NCBI GenBank assembly: GCA_026987155.1
Contig: JALSNG010000022.1
Span: 1-17,838 of the forward strand
Origin: Thermococcus sp.
GTDB lineage: Archaea > Methanobacteriota_B > Thermococci > Thermococcales > Thermococcaceae
Direction: 5' to 3'
DNA length: 17,838 bases
The translations under genes were made by a program, and so were the position numbers. Within the stretch, counting starts at the first letter, position 1; each line of letters starts with the position of its first letter. The notes beneath the pieces were generated by a model. It did no database searches, was not told where the DNA came from, and worked only from the letters and a program-made list of their open reading frames with translations. Of this stretch, positions 14,286 through 17,838 are shown one piece after another.

Positions 14286-14293
14286 TTTATATC
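14286..14293 (+). promoter_or_regulatory. TATA box for tdh
   Basis: GCAAAAGGTTTATATC (14278-14293) combines an A-rich BRE-like stretch with TTTATATC, close to the Thermococcales consensus. It predicts transcription from about 14315 and a leader of about 23 bases carrying AAGGAGATGAT before ATG 14338. Confidence 0.65.
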
Positions 14294-14337
14294 ATCCCCA
14301 TTCAGATTCTCATTGTAAGGTTAAGGAGATGATCCCC

Positions 14338-15390
14338 ATGGCTGAAAAGATGCCAGCTATTATGAAAACAAAGCCCGCTTACGGTGCCGAGCTCGTCGAG
14401 GTCGACGTTCCAAAGCCCGGGCCCGGTGAGGTTCTCATCAAGGTTCTCGCCACCAGCATATGCGGAACCGATTTGCACATCTACGAATGGAACGAGTGGG
14501 CGCAGAGCAGGATAAAACCACCCCAGATCATGGGCCACGAGGTTGCCGGTGAGGTCGTTGAAGTAGGGCCCGGTGTTGATACGCTGAAGGAGGGCGATTA
14601 CATAAGCGCGGAAACACATATCGTCTGTGGGAAGTGCTATGCCTGCAGGCACAACCGCTACCACGTCTGCCAGAACACGAAAATATTCGGCGTTGACATG
14701 GACGGTGTTTTCGCAGAATACGCGATAGTTCCGGCCCAGAACGCTTGGAAGAACCCCAAGAACATGAAGCCCGAGTACGCTTCCCTTCAAGAACCCCTTG
14801 GTAATGCAGTCGATACCGTTCTTGCCGGCCCGATAGCAGGGAGGAGCACGCTCATAACCGGCGCCGGCCCGCTTGGACTCCTTGGAATTGCTGTGGCCAA
14901 AGCCTCCGGCGCCTACCCAGTAATCGTGAGCGAACCGAGCGAGTTCAGGAGGAAGCTTGCAAAGAAGGTTGGAGCTGACTACGTTGTCAACCCCTTCGAG
15001 GAGGATCCCGTTAAGTTCGTGATGGACGTAACCGACGGAGCCGGAGTCGAGGTCTTCCTCGAATTCAGCGGAGCGCCAAAAGCTCTGGAGCAGGGGCTAA
15101 AAGCAACCACTCCCGGGGGAAGGGTCTCACTTCTCGGCCTCTTTCCGAGAAACGTTACGCTGGACTTTAACAACCTGGTTATCTTCAAGGCCCTTGAGGT
15201 TCACGGCATAACTGGAAGGCACCTCTGGGAGACTTGGTACACTGTCTCAAGCCTCATCCAGAGTGGCAAGCTCAACCTCGACCCGGTAATCACCCACAAG
15301 TATAATGGCTTCGATGATTTCGAGGAGGCTTTCGAGCTAATGCGTGCAGGAAAGACGGGAAAAGTTGTATTCTTCCCTCAAAGGGGTTGA
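14338..15390 (+). CDS. tdh: L-threonine 3-dehydrogenase
   Basis: A 350-residue zinc-dependent medium-chain dehydrogenase that oxidises L-threonine with NAD+ to 2-amino-3-ketobutyrate in the cytoplasm. Catalytic zinc ligands are Cys42 (SICGTDLH), His67 and Glu68 (GHEVAG). The structural zinc is held by Cys97, Cys100, Cys103 and Cys111 (VCGKCYACRHNRYHVC). The Rossmann motif GAGPLGLLG (175-183) ends at Glu199, giving NAD preference. DLHIYEWNEWAQ near 45-56 is characteristic of TDH. Length equals Thermococcales enzymes. AAGGAGATGAT (14323-14333) lies four bases before ATG 14338, ruling out the longer in-frame openings at 14245 and 14329. It diverges from the MinD-like gene. Confidence 0.95.
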   Translation: MAEKMPAIMKTKPAYGAELVEVDVPKPGPGEVLIKVLATSICGTDLHIYEWNEWAQSRIKPPQIMGHEVAGEVVEVGPGVDTLKEGDYISAETHIVCGKCYACRHNRYHVCQNTKIFGVDMDGVFAEYAIVPAQNAWKNPKNMKPEYASLQEPLGNAVDTVLAGPIAGRSTLITGAGPLGLLGIAVAKASGAYPVIVSEPSEFRRKLAKKVGADYVVNPFEEDPVKFVMDVTDGAGVEVFLEFSGAPKALEQGLKATTPGGRVSLLGLFPRNVTLDFNNLVIFKALEVHGITGRHLWETWYTVSSLIQSGKLNLDPVITHKYNGFDDFEEAFELMRAGKTGKVVFFPQRG

Positions 15391-15412
15391 ATCATCCCTT
15401 CTTCTTTCACCG

Positions 15413-15426
15413 CAATTCTTAAGTAA
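15413..15426 (+). promoter_or_regulatory. Weak TATA-like element before pheS
   Basis: CAATTCTTAAGTAA is A/T-rich and lies so that transcription would begin near 15446, at the GGAGGTG ribosome binding site of pheS. The match to consensus is imperfect. The upstream CTTCTTCTTTC (15400-15410) may end the tdh transcript. Confidence 0.3.
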
Positions 15427-15457
15427 TTTCTTCCCCACTTCCCCCGGAGGTGTTGGA

Positions 15458-16957
15458 ATGGAACTGAGCTACCAGGAGAAACTCACTCTCATAAAGCTTA
15501 ACGAGCTGAAAAGGGCCAATTTTGAAGAGCTGGTTGAAAGAACCGGCCTTGAGCAGGTCGCCGTCATGAGGGCCGTCCTCGGCCTTCAGAGCAAGGGACT
15601 GGCCAAGCTCCACGAGAGGAGCGAGAAAGTTGTCAAAATTACTGAGACGGGAAAAAAATACGCTGAAATAAGCCTCCCCGAGTGGAGGGCCCTGAGGCTC
15701 CTCAGGGAGAGAAAAAAGGTCACCCTGGACGATCTCAAAGAGGTCCTTAGCGAGGATGAGCTCAAGCCCATAGTCGGCCTTCTTAGAAAGGAGGGCTGGG
15801 CGAGCGTTAGAAAGGAGGACGGAAAGCTCGTCCTCGAAATCACGGAGAGGGGTCTCAAAGCGGGGGAGAGGCCGATTGACAGGGCATTGAAGCTCCTCAC
15901 CGAGAGGGAAACCGTCCCGGTTAAGGAAGTGGAAACCCTCGTTCCTGTAAAAGAGCTCAAGAGAAGGAAAATTGGCGAGGAAGACACGGTAACAGAGAGA
16001 ACCGTTGAGATAACTCCAGCTGGAGAGGAGCTCGTGCCAAAGGTGGAGCTTAAGAGAGAGGTTTCCATCCTAACGCCCGAGCTTATCAAGTCTGGAAAAT
16101 GGAAGGAAGTCGAGTTCAGGAAGTTTGACATAAGGGCCCCTGTGAGGAGGGTTTATCCGGGCAAGAAGCAACCCTATCGCGCCTTCCTCGACAAGATAAG
16201 GAGAAGGCTCATAGAGATGGGCTTCATCGAGATGACGGTTGAGAGTCTCATAGAAACCCAGTTTTGGAACTTCGATGCCCTCTTTCAGCCCCAGAATCAC
16301 CCCGCTCGCGAGTGGACTGACACTTACCAGCTCAAGTACCCGAAGAGCGGTTCCCTGCCCGAGAAAGAACTCGTGGGGCGAGTTAAGACGGCCCACGAGA
16401 AGGGCCTGGCAGGTTCAAGGGGCTGGGGCTACGTTTGGAGCCCAGAGAGAGCGATGCTCCTCATGCCGAGGGCTCACGGAACGGCTTTGGATGCCAGACA
16501 GCTCGCTAAGGGAGTGGAGATTCCGGGGAAGTACTTTACCATACAGCGCGTTTTCAGGCCAGACGTCCTCGACAGGACGCACCTCATAGAGTTCAACCAG
16601 ATTGACGGTTTTGTCGTTGGAGAAAACCTCAACTTCAGGCACCTCTTGGGCATTTTGAAGCGTTTCGCGGTGGAAATCGCTGGAGCGAAGAAGGTGAAAT
16701 TTTTACCGGACTACTACCCGTTCACCGAGCCGAGCGTCCAGATGAGCGCCTACCACCCAGAGCTCGGCTGGGTCGAGTTCGGTGGAGCGGGAATCTTCCG
16801 CGAGGAGATGACGAAAGCCCTCGGAGTTGACGTCCCGGTCATAGCCTGGGGAATAGGGATCGACAGGCTTGCCATGTTCAAACTCGGAATAGACGACATA
16901 AGGTATCTCTTCAGCTACGACTTAAGATGGCTCAGGGAAGCGAAGCTGGTGTGGTGA
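15458..16957 (+). CDS. pheS: Phenylalanyl-tRNA synthetase alpha subunit
   Basis: A 499-residue archaeal/eukaryotic-type PheS. Residues 1-225 contain winged-helix DNA/RNA-binding-like modules (QEKLTLIKLNELKRANFEELVERTGL, and repeats after about 78 and 140). The class II catalytic core follows: TQFWNFDALFQPQNHPAREWTDTY region (267-290), motif 2 FRPDVLDRTHLIEFNQIDG (366-384), EPSVQMSAYHPELGW (424-438) and motif 3 FGGAGIFREE through AWGIGIDRLAM (441-473). With PheT it charges tRNA(Phe). GGAGGTG at 15446-15452 is five bases before ATG 15458, excluding the in-frame opening at 15344 inside tdh. PheT begins 755 bp further on, separated by three small genes rather than adjacent. The stop is part of a GTGA overlap with the next gene. 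Confidence 0.97.
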   Translation: MELSYQEKLTLIKLNELKRANFEELVERTGLEQVAVMRAVLGLQSKGLAKLHERSEKVVKITETGKKYAEISLPEWRALRLLRERKKVTLDDLKEVLSEDELKPIVGLLRKEGWASVRKEDGKLVLEITERGLKAGERPIDRALKLLTERETVPVKEVETLVPVKELKRRKIGEEDTVTERTVEITPAGEELVPKVELKREVSILTPELIKSGKWKEVEFRKFDIRAPVRRVYPGKKQPYRAFLDKIRRRLIEMGFIEMTVESLIETQFWNFDALFQPQNHPAREWTDTYQLKYPKSGSLPEKELVGRVKTAHEKGLAGSRGWGYVWSPERAMLLMPRAHGTALDARQLAKGVEIPGKYFTIQRVFRPDVLDRTHLIEFNQIDGFVVGENLNFRHLLGILKRFAVEIAGAKKVKFLPDYYPFTEPSVQMSAYHPELGWVEFGGAGIFREEMTKALGVDVPVIAWGIGIDRLAMFKLGIDDIRYLFSYDLRWLREAKLVW

Positions 16958-17232
16958 GTTCAGTGATTCACTACACTATCGTAGAGATTCGAATGAGCCA
17001 GTACAGCATTTCGAGGGAGGAGGTAGAAGATACCCTCCGCAGTCCCCTCCGTTTGTTTTTTGACGTTGGTTCAAATCGTTATGTGGCCATTGGGAAGAAA
17101 AACGGGCATGGCTTGGTCGTGGTCTACGAGGTGGCTCATGGTGAAAAAGTCGTCGTTACCACTTACCACACAAGCAAAGTTGATAAAATCATGGGGGCTA
17201 AGTTATCATCCGGGAGGTGGATTGAGTTATGA
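16954..17232 (+). CDS. DUF4258-like protein (toxin-like), possibly degenerate
   Basis: A 92-residue protein. Its central and C-terminal parts resemble the DUF4258 family (small RelE/HicA-like, toxin-like proteins): ISREEVEDTL (19-28), NRYVAIGKKNGHGLVVVYEV (41-60), VVVTTYHTSKVDKI (66-79) and the ending SGRWIEL. In DUF4258 proteins the N-terminus usually has a His followed by RM and then RGIS; here the corresponding stretch is TIVEIRMSQYSIS, so that His and the Arg-Gly pair appear replaced. Activity may therefore be lost or altered (alignment from memory). Start candidates: GTG 16954, overlapping the pheS stop as GTGA, or GTG 16963 with GGTGA five bases upstream. It overlaps the next gene as ATGA, forming a typical toxin/antitoxin-style pair. 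Confidence 0.72.
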   Translation: MSSVIHYTIVEIRMSQYSISREEVEDTLRSPLRLFFDVGSNRYVAIGKKNGHGLVVVYEVAHGEKVVVTTYHTSKVDKIMGAKLSSGRWIEL

Positions 17233-17459
17233 GTGAGGAAATCCTTGTTAGGTACGATCCGGACGTTGATATTCTCTACGTTCAGCTCTCAAAGAAGAAA
17301 CCCGTCGATGCCGACATGAGGGGCGATGTTGTTATTGACCTCGACGAGAACGGAGAAGTCGTTGGCTTTGAGATATGGCGCGCGAGGGAGCTAATCCTGC
17401 CGGAGTTCATGAAGTTCATCGAGAAGATAAAGGCAGAAAATGCCCACGTTGAGGGTTAA
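17229..17459 (+). CDS. DUF2283 family protein (antitoxin-like)
   Basis: A 76-residue acidic protein with the DUF2283 pattern: YDPDVDILYVQLS (9-21) followed by GDVVIDLDENGEVVGFEIWRA (32-52) and a helical end. DUF2283 proteins are small beta-sheet proteins found next to DUF4258 partners and considered antitoxin-like; direct biochemical proof is scarce as far as I know. Its ATG overlaps the stop of the DUF4258-like gene as ATGA (17229-17232), a translational coupling that supports a pair. Two bases separate its stop from the next gene. The protein is intact in length. Confidence 0.8.
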   Translation: MSEEILVRYDPDVDILYVQLSKKKPVDADMRGDVVIDLDENGEVVGFEIWRARELILPEFMKFIEKIKAENAHVEG

Positions 17460-17461
17460 AG

Positions 17462-17659
17462 ATGCCGAAGGTCGTTATAGAACTCCCCTCTGGTGTGAGG
17501 CGGGAGTTCGTGGAGCTTCAAGTTAGGAGGGCCATTGAGGCCGAGATGGCGAGACTTGCCTTCGTGGAGGACGTTGCAAAGAGGCTCAATCTCGAGGAGG
17601 AAGACATTAAGGAAATTGAGGTACTGAGGGAAGAGGCATGGCAGGAATTCAAGACTTGA
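17462..17659 (+). CDS. Small VapB-like antitoxin candidate
   Basis: A 65-residue charged protein: MPKVVIELPSGVRREFVELQ (a short beta strand and turn), then a helical stretch with a pattern like archaeal VapB antitoxins (IEAEMARLAFVEDVAKRLNLEEEDIKEIEVLREEAWQEFK). Such antitoxins normally precede a PIN-domain VapC gene, but here only 53 bp follow before pheT, with no toxin frame. The start ATG 17462 lies two bases after the DUF2283 stop, with GAGGGT upstream as a possible ribosome binding site. Family placement is by overall resemblance, so the function is tentative; it could also belong with the preceding DUF4258/DUF2283 pair. Confidence 0.6.
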   Translation: MPKVVIELPSGVRREFVELQVRRAIEAEMARLAFVEDVAKRLNLEEEDIKEIEVLREEAWQEFKT

Positions 17660-17712
17660 TAACAAGGGTCAATATGATGCCCTGCCAATTGAAGAACTGT
17701 TGAGGTGATAAC

Positions 17713-17838
17713 ATGCCCAAGTTCGACGTCTCGAAAAGGGATCTGGAAAGGCTCGTAGGGAAGACATTCACAGTTGAGGAATGGGAGGACCTCTTCCTCT
17801 ACGCGAAGTGCGAGCTGGACGACGTTTGGGAGGAGGAT
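17713..17838 (+). CDS. pheT: Phenylalanyl-tRNA synthetase beta subunit, N-terminal fragment (3' end outside window)
   Basis: The first 42 codons of a protein starting MPKFDVSKRDLERLVGKTF, continuing to AKCELDDVWEED at the window edge. This is the N-terminus of archaeal/eukaryotic-type PheT, the non-catalytic but essential beta subunit of the heterotetrameric enzyme, containing B-domains for editing and tRNA binding. GAGGTGAT (17702-17709) lies three bases before ATG 17713. In many archaea pheT directly follows pheS; here three small genes intervene. No promoter is visible in the 53-bp gap before it, so it is probably transcribed with pheS. Confidence 0.93.
   Translation, partial: MPKFDVSKRDLERLVGKTFTVEEWEDLFLYAKCELDDVWEED

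Noticed and set aside
14245..14337. Longer N-terminus of threonine dehydrogenase
   Set aside because: It would begin upstream of the TATA box; the AAGGAGATGAT site fixes ATG 14338.
17068..17077. GGTTCAAATC resembling a tRNA T-loop
   Set aside because: No acceptor, D or anticodon stems surround it, the area is not GC-rich, and it lies in the DUF4258-like coding frame.
1..17838. CRISPR arrays, insertion sequences, tRNA or rRNA genes
   Set aside because: No regularly spaced repeats, transposase motifs, terminal inverted repeats or tRNA/rRNA signatures were seen on either strand by eye.

Overview
The window looks like a piece of a hyperthermophilic archaeal chromosome, most likely Thermococcus or a close relative in the Thermococcales. 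The evidence is the gene set: an archaeal S-layer C-terminus, L21e, RNA polymerase subunit F (Rpb4-like), Pus10, GatD/GatE, class I HMG-CoA reductase, threonine dehydrogenase and archaeal-type PheS/PheT. The signals agree: GGTGAT-type ribosome binding sites, A/T-rich TATA boxes about 25 bases before starts, and ATGA/GTGA overlaps. Genus-level assignment is recognition from memory, not a database search.

Layout. 1-456: the C-terminal end of an S-layer protein. 499-1290: an N-terminally anchored, probably exported protein of unknown function. 1280-3025 (minus): a COG1031-type radical SAM enzyme with a C-terminal helix-hairpin-helix. 3117-3650: a ferritin-like four-helix protein. 3617-7123 (minus): an RNA and ribosome cluster in transcription order pus10, rpl21e, rpoF, a DUF655 RNA-binding protein, and rsmA/ksgA. 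7168-10929: a small HTH/zinc-ribbon regulator, gatD, a 49-residue DUF104 antitoxin-like gene, and gatE. 10976-12187: two divergent tandem paralogues with paired C-terminal membrane segments. 12184-14164 (minus): a MinD/ParA-like ATPase followed by hmgA. 14338-15390: tdh. 15458-17838: pheS, three small toxin-antitoxin-like genes, and the start of pheT.

How the genes relate. Much of the window concerns translation: L21e in the ribosome, RsmA and Pus10 in rRNA and tRNA modification, GatDE in making Gln-tRNA(Gln) from Glu-tRNA(Gln), and PheST in charging tRNA(Phe). HMG-CoA reductase feeds isoprenoid lipid synthesis and Tdh degrades threonine.

Most notable: both two-subunit aminoacylation enzymes here have toxin-antitoxin-type small genes lodged between their subunit genes. 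A DUF104-like gene sits between gatD and gatE, overlapping the gatE start as GTGA. A DUF4258-like / DUF2283-like / VapB-like trio sits between pheS and pheT, beginning in a GTGA overlap with pheS. No intact endonuclease toxin is visible beside the DUF104 or VapB-like genes, and the DUF4258-like protein seems to lack conserved residues. The DUF104 gene also explains a false 66-residue N-terminal extension of GatE. No tRNA, rRNA, CRISPR array or insertion sequence was recognised.
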